A stretch of DNA of 10,735 bases, taken from a bacterium TMED198. Lineage in GTDB: Bacteria; Fidelibacterota; Marinisomatia; SCGC-AAA003-L08; D37C17. A program made the position numbers and the translations under genes. The stretch covers positions 1 to 10,735 of the forward strand of contig NHIV01000006.1 in NCBI GenBank assembly GCA_002170735.1. The letters run 5' to 3'. Below the pieces are notes generated by a model that saw only the letters and a list, made by a program, of their open reading frames with translations, was not told the origin of the DNA and made no database searches. Shown here piece by piece: positions 1 through 6,944 of the stretch (position 1 is its first letter; each line of letters starts with the position of its first letter).

Positions 1-2
1 AT

Positions 3-947
3 AGAAAGGCCTGTGAAAATATAGCATTGGATTGGCCGCTAGGAGCCCCAAGGAAACTATCTTTTCATAATACTCAAATTACGACAAAACTTAGCAATCT
101 AAACTTGCTTGATAGTTTTAACTGGTACCAAAAATTTAAATATCATTGGGATATTTCTGAATCTGGGGCTTTTAGCTTATTGGAAAACTTTGTTGAGTCA
201 TCAGTTAATAATTATAAAAAAGGCAGAGACTATCCTTCTTTAAAGTCAAATTCTAAACTGTCTCCTTATATTAGATTTGGAATGATTTCTGTAAATAGAA
301 TTTGGCATGAGATTAATAACCTTGAGCACAATGAAAACACTATTCATTTTAAATCTGAACTTGGATGGAGAGAATTTTCATATTATCTCTTATATCATTA
401 TCCTGATTTGAAGAATAAAAATCTTAACATTAAATTTGATAAATTTGATTGGGATAATTGTCCAAAAAAAATATCTGCTTGGAAAAAAGGTGAAACTGGA
501 TTTCCAATAGTTGATGCTGGAATGAAGGAGCTTTGGAAGACGGGTTACATGCACAATAGAATTCGCATGGTTGTTGCTTCTTTTCTAGTGAAAAATCTAT
601 CTGTAGATTGGCGCATTGGTGAAGCTTGGTTTTGGGATTGCCTGCTTGATGCAGACTATGCTTCCAATGTTGCTAGCTGGCAATGGGTAGCAGGCACAGG
701 TGCTGATGCAGCTCCTTATTTTAGAATTTTTAACCCAATTCTTCAGGGTCAAAAGTTCGATAGCAATGGCGCTTATACATTAAAGTACGTTCCTGTGTTA
801 AAAAAAATTCCTATAGAATTTCTCCAAAAACCTTGGGATTACAACAATGGGAATGACTATTTCAAACCTATAATCAATTACAAAGAATCAAGAGAAAATG
901 CTCTATTCAAATATTCTTTGATTAATCAGCCTATAAATTTTGAGTAG
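3..947 (+). CDS. phrB: Deoxyribodipyrimidine photolyase (class I-like), C-terminal part; 5' end outside window
   Basis: The reading frame is open to the left edge, so only the last 314 residues are visible; the TTG at 27 is internal rather than a start. The enzyme would use light and FAD to split cyclobutane pyrimidine dimers. What is seen is the helical FAD-binding domain: SPYIRFG near the start, GWREF, then FPIVDAGM, MHNRIRM, the DWRIGE segment, ASWQW and APYFRIFNP. By alignment to E. coli photolyase from memory, the electron-transfer tryptophans are present in AWKKGETG, VDWRIGE and SWQW. The Asn before VASWQW matches the flavin-N5 Asn typical of photolyases rather than plant or animal cryptochromes. 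The N-terminal antenna domain is out of view, so the second chromophore cannot be judged. The stop overlaps the next gene by 8 bp. Assignment to the photolyase/cryptochrome family is firm; the exact lesion specificity is inferred. Confidence 0.93.
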   Translation, partial: RKACENIALDWPLGAPRKLSFHNTQITTKLSNLNLLDSFNWYQKFKYHWDISESGAFSLLENFVESSVNNYKKGRDYPSLKSNSKLSPYIRFGMISVNRIWHEINNLEHNENTIHFKSELGWREFSYYLLYHYPDLKNKNLNIKFDKFDWDNCPKKISAWKKGETGFPIVDAGMKELWKTGYMHNRIRMVVASFLVKNLSVDWRIGEAWFWDCLLDADYASNVASWQWVAGTGADAAPYFRIFNPILQGQKFDSNGAYTLKYVPVLKKIPIEFLQKPWDYNNGNDYFKPIINYKESRENALFKYSLINQPINFE

Positions 948-1551
948 TTTAAACCATATATCTGATCTTCCAATTTTCCCTTTAAACCTAACGGTCCTAC
1001 CTAAAGATATTGTTCCTTTGCATATTTTTGAAGATAGATATAAAAGGCTCATTTCTTCATCTATAAAAAATAAACTTCCTTTTGGAATCGTCTATAAAGA
1101 TAAAAATGGCTCTTTTGTTGATATTGGATGTTCGGTTAATGTGAATAATGTTCTCAAATTATATGATGATGGAAGGTATGATCTTACGGTAAAAGGAGAA
1201 AATCGAATTAAAATATTATCTTCTGATAAAAGAAACGATCTTTGGCGTTCCCAGGTTTGCCTATTAGATGAATCCTACAATGATATTGATGCTAACTTTT
1301 TCAAATCTATTCATGATAAATACTTAAGACTTATAATGACATTATCTAAAAATATTAATATTGAGTTCGAACTAAATAAGAAAGTATCTTACGATTTTAC
1401 AAAAAATGTTATACTTCCAAATGATATAAAACAACATCTAATCAAACTAGAAAATGAAAAACAAAGATTGCTTTTTATTAACAATTTTATTGATGATATG
1501 CTAAAAATCAATCAAGGCAATCTATCCGAAGCCAACATTGACCTCAATTAG
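940..1551 (+). CDS. Stand-alone LON substrate-binding (N-terminal) domain protein
   Basis: A 203-residue protein resembling only the N-terminal domain of Lon protease. The start of the fold, LPIFPLN followed by VLPKDIVPLHIFEDRY, is the diagnostic opening of the LON (PUA-like beta barrel plus helical) domain. FGIVYK, the DIGC segment and KGENRIKI follow the usual beta-strand order. There is no AAA+ Walker motif and no Ser-Lys protease domain, so it is not Lon itself. Such proteins are common in bacteria and their biochemical role is poorly defined; binding of unfolded protein or a peptide is the usual guess. An in-frame TAA at 934-936 limits the start to ATT 937 or TTG 940. TTG is preferred, and it sits inside the end of the photolyase gene, so translation is probably coupled. 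No good Shine-Dalgarno is visible. The C-terminal third is Lys/Asn-rich and helical. Confidence 0.85.
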   Translation: MSSLNHISDLPIFPLNLTVLPKDIVPLHIFEDRYKRLISSSIKNKLPFGIVYKDKNGSFVDIGCSVNVNNVLKLYDDGRYDLTVKGENRIKILSSDKRNDLWRSQVCLLDESYNDIDANFFKSIHDKYLRLIMTLSKNINIEFELNKKVSYDFTKNVILPNDIKQHLIKLENEKQRLLFINNFIDDMLKINQGNLSEANIDLN

Positions 1552-1608
1552 CATTTTCTGATAATATATATTATGTAAAGTTCAAATAGATAATTATAGA
1601 TCGATGCC
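1552..1608. other. Convergent intergenic gap with an AT-only palindrome
   Basis: 57 bp separate the two convergent stops. It contains a perfect 14-nt palindrome, ATAATATATATTAT, at 1561-1574. The palindrome has no G or C and is not followed by a T-tract on either strand, so it is at best a weak bidirectional terminator. No gene is seen. Confidence 0.3.
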
Positions 1609-2733
1609 TTAGGTATTAACTATGCGTTTGTAGCTTACTATATCGGTTGCGCCTTCTGTATTTATTAGTAAGACCGTAGAGTCTGCTATATATTTGTTTA
1701 TAAATGTTTTGTACTTGGGTGATTCTATAAGGCCTATTAGTGCACCTAAGCTACTAGCACCGGATTCACCTGATACAACTACTGGATCACTTGTTATAGG
1801 ATTATACAGTAATTTCATAGCTTTTTCAGTTAAATCATCAGATATAGATATACAAGAATTAAGGCTGTTCTTTAAAATTAACCACGATATTTTAGATAGA
1901 CTTTCACAATCTAAGCCTGCCATGGAAGTAAACTTTTCATTTTCAACTGATACATTATATCCTTTTTTAATAGATTCAAATAGGCAGTTTGCAGAGTTTG
2001 GTTCAACGCTAATAAAAACTGGAGTATTTTTCCAGTTGTTTATTATATAATCAACAACTGAAGCAGCCCAGCTCCCAACACCTGACTGTAGAATTACTAC
2101 ATCAACCGTAAAACTATCAATTTGATTTGTTATTTCATAAATCTGAGTCCAGTACCCCATCATTATATCGATTGGTATTTTTTCATAGCCTGAGCTAGAT
2201 TTATCTTGAACCAGGCAGTAATATCTTTTATTGTAGTCTTCATTTTGTTTTTCAACGTAACTTGCTGCCTGCTTTACAGCAAAATCATAATTTCCATCAA
2301 CAACAACAACTTTAGCGCCTTCATCTTTTATTAAATTCACTCTTCCTTTTACAGTCTTTCTTGGTACAAATATAATTGCTTTTCTATTCATCTTTTTTGC
2401 TATCCTAGCAACAGCTCTGCCATGATTTCCATCTGTCGCAGTGCAGAAAACCTCAATATCTGGATTAGAGCTTACCTGTCTATTCATAGCATAAGACGCA
2501 CCCAGCACTTTAAAAGCATTCAGCTCATATCTTGAACTTTCGTCTTTTATTATCAAATTCTTCAAGCCTAGCTTATTAGCCAATGCTGGCATATGAATTA
2601 AAGGTGTCTCATTCATATTAATGCTTTTATGAAAGCTTAGTACATTCTCGAACTTTGAAGGACTGAAGAATGTAGCAGTCTTAGATTTTTTGATATCAAA
2701 TCTAGAATTATTAATTAAATTAATTAAATACAC
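1609..2733 (-). CDS. dpaL: Diaminopropionate ammonia-lyase (PLP fold-type II)
   Basis: Predicted to convert 2,3-diaminopropionate to pyruvate and two ammonia in the cytoplasm. The sequence follows E. coli YgeX/DpaL closely. TPLIHMPALANKLG leads into IKDES and NAFKVLGASYA, whose Lys75 is the PLP Schiff-base lysine. TATDGNHGRAVA (Asp101) and VQDKSSSGYEKIP (Asp177) correspond to the two catalytic aspartates known in the E. coli enzyme (Asp120 and Asp189 there). QSGVGSWAASV is the phosphate-binding glycine loop; EPNSANCL, MAGLDC, VVSGESGA and INTEGATD are family signatures. The length is 374 against about 398 in E. coli; most of the difference is a shorter stretch between Lys75 and Asp101. The start is GTG at 2733, because the nearby ATG at 2735 is out of frame and terminates at once. 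It lies 13 bp after the preceding small gene, so is probably the last gene of the EamA operon. A related threonine-dehydratase-like specificity is possible but less likely. Confidence 0.9.
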   Translation of the reverse strand: MYLINLINNSRFDIKKSKTATFFSPSKFENVLSFHKSINMNETPLIHMPALANKLGLKNLIIKDESSRYELNAFKVLGASYAMNRQVSSNPDIEVFCTATDGNHGRAVARIAKKMNRKAIIFVPRKTVKGRVNLIKDEGAKVVVVDGNYDFAVKQAASYVEKQNEDYNKRYYCLVQDKSSSGYEKIPIDIMMGYWTQIYEITNQIDSFTVDVVILQSGVGSWAASVVDYIINNWKNTPVFISVEPNSANCLFESIKKGYNVSVENEKFTSMAGLDCESLSKISWLILKNSLNSCISISDDLTEKAMKLLYNPITSDPVVVSGESGASSLGALIGLIESPKYKTFINKYIADSTVLLINTEGATDIVSYKRIVNT

Positions 2734-2746
2734 ATTTAACAGTTAA

Positions 2747-3154
2747 TTACAAGCAATAAGGTTCGTTTGATGTTACAATTGTGCAAAATTTGTACTTGTG
2801 ATAAAGTATGACAGCCCAATTGATATCTTTGATATAACTATAAGCTCTATTCAATTCTCTGACCTCTGCACTGCCTACAATTTGAGCGAGAGCATTAAAG
2901 TCTTTTACTTTTACATTTCCAACTTCCCTAAAATCACCCGAAGATACATCAAATTGAAACTCTAAAGACTTTATTAGAGATGAATTTGTAAGCTCAAGAA
3001 CTACAATTTCTCCATCAAATTGATATTCCGACATTACATCCCACCATTCTTCGTTTCCTAAAAAATCTTTATTATATCCTATGACAGGATATTTTTCACT
3101 AAAACTTGCTGCTCTAAAGCATTTACAATTCAAATCATAAAATCCTTTTTTCAT
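2747..3154 (-). CDS. Conserved-looking hypothetical protein, 135 aa
   Basis: I do not recognise a family. The ATG shares a 4-bp ATGA with the stop of the EamA transporter gene, and the stop is 13 bp before the ammonia-lyase, so it is sandwiched in one transcription unit. The protein has no signal peptide or membrane segment and is mixed alpha/beta and soluble. It opens with MKKGFYDLNCKC and has a tryptophan pair in NEEWWDVM. There is a strand-rich stretch from GEIVVLELTN to FEFQFDV-like residues, and a helix around residues 85-105. The hydrophobic strand INWAVILYHKYKF lies near the C terminus. Four cysteines (10, 12, near 123 and 134) fall at the two ends, which could form a metal or disulfide site, but this is only a possibility. 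Codon use matches its neighbours. A role with the transporter or the lyase is inferred from position only. Confidence 0.75.
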   Translation of the reverse strand: MKKGFYDLNCKCFRAASFSEKYPVIGYNKDFLGNEEWWDVMSEYQFDGEIVVLELTNSSLIKSLEFQFDVSSGDFREVGNVKVKDFNALAQIVGSAEVRELNRAYSYIKDINWAVILYHKYKFCTIVTSNEPYCL

Positions 3155-4065
3155 CTCAAAACTGAAAGGTAGACTCCAAATGAAGCAAGTAAAATGGATA
3201 TAATTCTGATTTTTGAGATTTTTTCTTTTAAGAATATCCAGGCAAGTATAACTATAAAAACAGCAGAACTCTGTCCTAATATGCTTGCTATTGGTGGTTT
3301 TGAAATATTAGCATAACCTATAATCCAAAAGCTTAAAGCTAGAAATGTACCCAATCCAGAGCTAAGTAAAACCTTCCATAAAATTTTAAAATTTTTCAAA
3401 GGATAGAGCAGCTTAATCTTATTTTTTTGAAACAAAAAAATTATCCAAGCTATAATAACACCAGGCAATAACCTGAATACTGTAATCCATAGCTGAACTT
3501 CTACAAAACTTCCAACTTTTGACAAAACAGGCTTTATAAGAACAATCCCAAAGCTACTTAACAAAACAGCAAATACTTGTAAAAACATTCCTCTTTTTTT
3601 TACTTTAGGATTGATATCATCAGCATCTTTTTCATAGTTAATAATAAGTATAGAAGCAACAACTACCATAAAGCCTATAAGTTGCTGTATTGTCAGCATC
3701 GTACCAAGCATAAAAGAAGAGAAAAAATATATAGACACAGGTTCAAAAGAGTTTACTACAGCTACTCTGTTTGCCCCTATCTTACTTAATGCATAGATGA
3801 AAATAGCATCTGCAAAACCCATGCCCAAGCTACCACTGATAATTATTTTAATATAATCATTAGCTGACAACATGTTGTACCACAAGGGGATATCCAGAAC
3901 TATAAAAGTTAAAATAAATGCTATGAATGCTATTGTATTTTTTAAAGCTGTGATTAAGAATGGCGAAATAGATTTACTTGCTGACCTGAATACTATTACA
4001 GCAAAACTCCAAAATATAGCTGCAGTCAAAGCTGCGCTTTCACCAAAATATTCAAAATTAACCAC
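3151..4065 (-). CDS. EamA-family (DMT superfamily) inner-membrane transporter
   Basis: A 304-residue, very hydrophobic protein with two tandem EamA repeats of about five membrane helices each, giving the ten-helix drug/metabolite transporter layout. The first repeat begins ESAALTAAIFWSFAVIVFR and ends with EPVSIYFFSSFMLG and IQQLIGFMVV. The second begins near FLQVFAVLLSSFGIVL and ends GQSSAVFIVILAWIFLKEKIS then ILLASFGVYL. The second repeat keeps the usual Lys-Glu after the helix; the first has Thr in place of the usual Glu (MLGTMLT). Family members export amino acids or metabolites, and substrate cannot be read from sequence. The start is GTG at 4065 with no clear Shine-Dalgarno; TGA at 4092-4090 blocks any longer frame. 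The gene is coupled by ATGA to the 135-aa protein and followed by the diaminopropionate lyase, so an amino-acid-related substrate is a reasonable guess. Confidence 0.88.
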   Translation of the reverse strand: MVNFEYFGESAALTAAIFWSFAVIVFRSASKSISPFLITALKNTIAFIAFILTFIVLDIPLWYNMLSANDYIKIIISGSLGMGFADAIFIYALSKIGANRVAVVNSFEPVSIYFFSSFMLGTMLTIQQLIGFMVVVASILIINYEKDADDINPKVKKRGMFLQVFAVLLSSFGIVLIKPVLSKVGSFVEVQLWITVFRLLPGVIIAWIIFLFQKNKIKLLYPLKNFKILWKVLLSSGLGTFLALSFWIIGYANISKPPIASILGQSSAVFIVILAWIFLKEKISKIRIISILLASFGVYLSVLR

Positions 4066-4161
4066 TGAATTGTAATAATTAGTAATTTTTCACAAAGATG
4101 CCTAAAAAATCTACTTGCATCCAACCTCCATTTTAAAAATTATTAAAGAACTACAAATTGA
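4066..4161 (-). promoter_or_regulatory. Leader region upstream of the EamA transporter operon
   Basis: This 96-bp gap is the longest untranslated stretch on the minus strand. It carries a small ORF with a strong ribosome-binding site (see separate entry) and an inverted repeat GATGC (4120-4116 region) with GCATC about 15 nt downstream that could form a short stem. A TAAAAT lies just upstream of the GGAGG, and could be a -10 element, with a poor -35. No T-tract follows the stem, so it is not an obvious terminator for the beta-barrel gene. It is a likely place for operon start or control, but no element here is decisive. Confidence 0.35.
4079..4120 (-). CDS. Possible 13-codon leader peptide upstream of EamA gene
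   Basis: ATG at 4120 is preceded by GGAGG (4129-4125), the best Shine-Dalgarno match in the window, with a 4-nt spacer that is somewhat short. The product would be MQVDFLGIFVKNY and ends with TAA at 4081-4079, 13 bp before the transporter GTG. It is in a different frame from the transporter. It could be a translated leader that controls or couples transporter expression, or chance. There is no run of a single amino acid that would point to classical attenuation. An alternative ATG at 4131 overlaps the GGAGG and gives only six codons. Confidence 0.25.
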   Translation of the reverse strand: MQVDFLGIFVKNY

Positions 4162-4797
4162 TTAAAAATAGTACCTTATCATAAACTTTGGTATAAAAAA
4201 AGTTTCGGTTTTTTTCCCACTAACAACAATACTACTGCCTTCATCATAGTATGCTAAAATAGCATTTGTTTTTGAATGGCTGTACTTAAGTGAGACTTCA
4301 CCTCCTATTGTAAAATTATCTGAAATAAAATACTCTGAACCTAGAACAGGTGAAAATGCTACTGTAGCAATATTTTCCTCTAATCTGTTGTCATAATAAG
4401 AATAGTTGCTTGACATTTCATAAGATGAATATCCTAACTTTAAGCCTGAATACATGTTCATACTATCAAACTCAATTACATTGTAAAAGCCAATAGCAAG
4501 GCCAATACCTGTCTCTTCAGTTTTTCTATCTAAAGAACTAGAGTAATTTGAATTAGTGCTATTTATACCTTCATTAGATTCACTGAAAAATGTAAACTCA
4601 GTCTCAACAAAAACTTTTTTGATATGTACAGGTATGTACAAACTAGCTCTATTACTTGATATTAAATTTGTTGTTGCAAATAGATCGAACTCTAATCCAA
4701 TTCCTACTTTAAAAATATCTTTTTCGGTATCTATTTCTTTTGATACGAGCATAGAACTTATTGCAATAACTGTTATAAATATTTTTCTAATAATCAT
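4162..4797 (-). CDS. Small outer-membrane beta-barrel protein (OmpA-transmembrane-like size)
   Basis: A 211-residue exported protein. The N terminus MIIRKIFITVIAISSML is a typical signal peptide (two positive residues and a hydrophobic core), with cleavage probably shortly after residue 18-20. The mature part is rich in Ser, Asn, Tyr and alternating polar/hydrophobic strands (VGIGLEFDLF, GIGLAIGFY, MYSGLKLGYSSYE, TIGGEVSLKYSH), and it ends FMIRYYF. A terminal Phe after aromatic residues is the recognised outer-membrane beta-barrel C-terminal signal. The size suits an eight-stranded barrel. No named family could be assigned, and function (porin, adhesin or structural) is open. The start codon overlaps the aldo/keto reductase stop as ATGA, and AGAAGG at 4812-4807 gives a Shine-Dalgarno 9 nt upstream. 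Confidence 0.75.
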   Translation of the reverse strand: MIIRKIFITVIAISSMLVSKEIDTEKDIFKVGIGLEFDLFATTNLISSNRASLYIPVHIKKVFVETEFTFFSESNEGINSTNSNYSSSLDRKTEETGIGLAIGFYNVIEFDSMNMYSGLKLGYSSYEMSSNYSYYDNRLEENIATVAFSPVLGSEYFISDNFTIGGEVSLKYSHSKTNAILAYYDEGSSIVVSGKKTETFFIPKFMIRYYF

Positions 4798-5759
4798 TTT
4801 TTAATACCTTCTCTTATTATGTTATTTAATTTATCAGTTACATCAAGAGTTAGTGCATCCTTCAAATCAATAGCGCACAGGTTTTCTTTTAGCTGGGTGG
4901 AACTGGAAGCGCCTAAAATTACAGTACTTACATTTTGATTCATTAAACACCAAAGAATTGCAAATTGGCTAGGCAGTAGGCCTATTTCTTTTGCTAGGCT
5001 GTTGATTTTGCCAATTAAATCAAAATTTATTCCATCCATAGAATCAGCCAACCACTCATACCCCTTCACCTTAAATCTGGATGAGGATGGAACGCCATTA
5101 TTATACTTTCCTGTCAAAAGACCTGATGCAAGTGGAGACCAAATGGTTGATCCAATCTTATATTTCTTGAATATTTCATCATACTCATTTTCAAAGCGAT
5201 CCCTATGTAAAAGGTTGTACTGAGGTTGCTCCATGGATGGCCCTCTAAGTTTGTACTTACTGGCACATTTAAAAGCTGTTTTAATTTCCTTTGCGCTCCA
5301 TTCAGATGTTCCCCAATACATAATCTTTCCTTGAGAAAGTAAATCGTTCATAGCAAAAACAGTTTCTATAATTGGTGTTTCAGGGTCTGGCCTGTGGCAA
5401 AAAAACAAATCAAGATAATCTACCTGAAGTCTTTTTAGAGCGTTATTACATGCATCGTGCACATGCTTCTTAGAAAGACCTTTTTGTGTTGGAAGATCAC
5501 CTCCCCAAAATACCTTACTTGATACTATATAGGAATCTCTTGACCAGTTAAGTTTTTTCAAGATTTTTCCCATTAAAACCTCAGATGCGCCAGATGCATA
5601 GGCCTCAGCATTATCAAAAAAATTGACTCCACGTTCATATGCAATTTCCATGCATCGCATTGCCTCTTTTTCATTTAATTGATTTACAAATGTAACCCAA
5701 GATCCAAAAGAAAATTCGCTAATTTTTAACCCTGATTTTCCTAGATTCCTATATTCCAT
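4794..5759 (-). CDS. Aldo/keto reductase, AKR6 / Kv-beta-like
   Basis: An NADPH-dependent carbonyl reductase of 321 residues with the (beta/alpha)8 fold. It opens with EYRNLGKSGLKISEFSFGSWV, the style of Kv-channel beta subunits and of bacterial YghZ-like enzymes. The catalytic tetrad is complete: Asp49 and Tyr54 in FFDNAEAYA, Lys82 in SSKVFW, and His122 in FFCHRPDP. EWSAKEI, QPQYNLLHRD, TIWSPLASGLLTGKYN and the C-terminal STVILGASSSTQLKENL are the usual cofactor-binding segments. Physiological substrate is not evident; detoxification of reactive aldehydes is common for this group. ATG at 5759 is supported by AAGGA five bases upstream. The gene begins 11 bp inside the small cysteine-rich gene and ends in ATGA with the beta-barrel gene. 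No Kv channel gene is visible nearby, so a channel-subunit role is not suggested. Confidence 0.93.
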   Translation of the reverse strand: MEYRNLGKSGLKISEFSFGSWVTFVNQLNEKEAMRCMEIAYERGVNFFDNAEAYASGASEVLMGKILKKLNWSRDSYIVSSKVFWGGDLPTQKGLSKKHVHDACNNALKRLQVDYLDLFFCHRPDPETPIIETVFAMNDLLSQGKIMYWGTSEWSAKEIKTAFKCASKYKLRGPSMEQPQYNLLHRDRFENEYDEIFKKYKIGSTIWSPLASGLLTGKYNNGVPSSSRFKVKGYEWLADSMDGINFDLIGKINSLAKEIGLLPSQFAILWCLMNQNVSTVILGASSSTQLKENLCAIDLKDALTLDVTDKLNNIIREGIKK

Positions 5760-5913
5760 TATTTTCCTTATTATATTTTAAGACTAATTCTGAATCAATC
5801 ATATGAGGCATATCGTGGCAGTTTTCGCTAAGGCCGCAATTTCTACACGTGTAATGGCAGTTAATAACAACTATCTCGAATCCACATGCAATACAATCTT
5901 TCTTCTCGATCAT
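5749..5913 (-). CDS. Small cysteine-rich (zinc-ribbon-like) protein, 54 aa
   Basis: This gene is short and easily overlooked. The ATG at 5913-5911 shares ATGA with the hydrolase stop (TGA 5912-5910), and TAG at 5751-5749 ends it 11 bp inside the reductase gene. The protein begins MIEKKDCIACGFEIVV and continues with CHYTCRNCGLSENCHDMPH. Cys7-x2-Cys10 and Cys23-x2-Cys26 form two knuckles 12 residues apart, as in a rubredoxin/zinc-ribbon metal site. Cys19, Cys32 and several His lie between or just after. The tail is short and polar. I recognise the general pattern of small bacterial zinc-ribbon proteins of unknown role but no specific family. The coupled position and the dense, ordered cysteines argue that it is a real gene, although it has no Shine-Dalgarno of its own. 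A role with the hydrolase or reductase is inferred from context only. Confidence 0.78.
   Translation of the reverse strand: MIEKKDCIACGFEIVVINCHYTCRNCGLSENCHDMPHMIDSELVLKYNKENNGI
5765..5769 (-). promoter_or_regulatory. Shine-Dalgarno AAGGA for the aldo/keto reductase
   Basis: AAGGA lies five bases before ATG 5759. It fixes the reductase start even though the site is inside the end of the small cysteine-rich gene. Confidence 0.65.
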
Positions 5914-6944
5914 TTTAAAAATGTATTCATAAATTCAAGTGCAAATATTGATGATTTCTCTCTTGCAGATTTATTACCTCCGAGCTCTGAGCCTCTGTCA
6001 GCGCAAAAATACAGCCCAATTTTTTGCAGCAAAGGCGAGGACATTGGAAATCTATAATCTTTTGTTCTAGTAATGCCATCCTTATCTACTACAAGCCTGC
6101 AATTATCAACGCTATAGGCATTTTCAACCATAACCACTGGCCCCTCTCTATCAAATGAATGGTGCGATTGAGGGTAGATGGTTAGCTCTGCATTATCATA
6201 ACCATAATCCTTCATTTTACCTATGAACTCTGTACACGCCTCTGCAGGAACCCAGTTATCATATTCACCTATTAAAATATGAATAGGAGATTCAGTAAAC
6301 TCAAATTCATCAGGAATAGCAATACATGGAGGGTAAATTGGAAGGTGTGCCGCAAACTTTATATCTGGAGACAATGCTTCCTGAATAGGTCTCCAGGCAG
6401 TAAAAAGAGCAACCCCTCCACCTAGACTCCAGCCAGTTATACCTATCTTACTTGCATCTATTCGGTTATCTTTTGATACTTTTTTGATTGCAGCAAATGC
6501 ATCTGCTACCATCATGGCTGTTGTTACCGATGCCTGCTCACCAACTGTAGACTCTACGTTTCTACTTTTAAAGCTATGTATGGCTAGCGTTGCAAATCCG
6601 TCTTCATAGTAACGTTTTAAATATCCGTAGTGATGCGAGCTCCAGTTTTTACTTCCAGCAAATCCTACAACCAAAGGGAAACTTTTTTTACTGCTAGCCA
6701 TTGGCACAGTTAGAACTCCAAAAACTTTCTGATCTTCTATTTTTTCAATTCTTTTAAATATATCATAGAAGTTAAAGGGGTTTTTACTGTCAAATTTGAC
6801 GATTTCTTGGTTTCTTTTAAGAGTTTCCTTGGCTTTTTCAATTGCCGGGCTAATATCATTAGATTCGTAGCTATAGCTGTTTAAATAGATCCAGCCTATA
6901 TATAAAACCAAAAGAACAATAAATAATCTGTATAGCTTCTTCAT
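5910..6944 (-). CDS. Dienelactone-hydrolase-type alpha/beta hydrolase with N-terminal membrane anchor
   Basis: A 344-residue serine hydrolase. Residues 1-24 (KKLYRLFIVLLVLYIGWIY within them) form an uncleaved-looking signal anchor or signal peptide, placing the enzyme in the periplasm. The alpha/beta fold starts with VFGVLTVPM and PLVVGFAGS. The nucleophile elbow is GWSLGG with Ser173; the acid is Asp229 in GEYDNWVP; the His is in SHHSFD (His262 most likely, by comparison with the DLH family). This is a complete triad. The region after residue 265 is longer than in a simple dienelactone hydrolase and contains a further Cys-bearing segment. The substrate is not known; esters or lactones are likely. 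ATG at 6944 overlaps the leuS stop as ATGA, and the stop overlaps the small cysteine-rich gene the same way. No strong Shine-Dalgarno is seen, which fits coupling. Confidence 0.85.
   Translation of the reverse strand: MKKLYRLFIVLLVLYIGWIYLNSYSYESNDISPAIEKAKETLKRNQEIVKFDSKNPFNFYDIFKRIEKIEDQKVFGVLTVPMASSKKSFPLVVGFAGSKNWSSHHYGYLKRYYEDGFATLAIHSFKSRNVESTVGEQASVTTAMMVADAFAAIKKVSKDNRIDASKIGITGWSLGGGVALFTAWRPIQEALSPDIKFAAHLPIYPPCIAIPDEFEFTESPIHILIGEYDNWVPAEACTEFIGKMKDYGYDNAELTIYPQSHHSFDREGPVVMVENAYSVDNCRLVVDKDGITRTKDYRFPMSSPLLQKIGLYFCADRGSELGGNKSAREKSSIFALEFMNTFLK

Noticed and set aside
1561..1574. AT palindrome as rho-independent terminator
   Set aside because: No G/C in the stem and no adjacent T-run; kept only as a weak note.
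1694..2050. 118-codon open frame on the + strand inside dpaL
   Set aside because: Antisense shadow of a well-conserved enzyme; no family signature.
2711..2730. Short TTAATTAAAT tandem-like repeat at the start of dpaL
   Set aside because: Simple AT-rich coding repetition for Leu-Ile-Asn; not enough to call a regulatory repeat.
4066..4131. Extension of the EamA gene to ATG 4131 beside GGAGG
   Set aside because: That ATG is in the transporter frame, but TAG occurs seven codons later and TGA at 4092-4090, so the transporter cannot start there.
4794..5759. Kv-channel beta subunit role for the aldo/keto reductase
   Set aside because: The similarity is to the enzyme family in general; no channel gene is present and the catalytic tetrad is intact.
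5803..6057. Open frame on the + strand over the small cysteine-rich gene and hydrolase end
   Set aside because: It is antisense to a coding chain with catalytic or metal-binding motifs; its own product has no recognisable motif and no Shine-Dalgarno.
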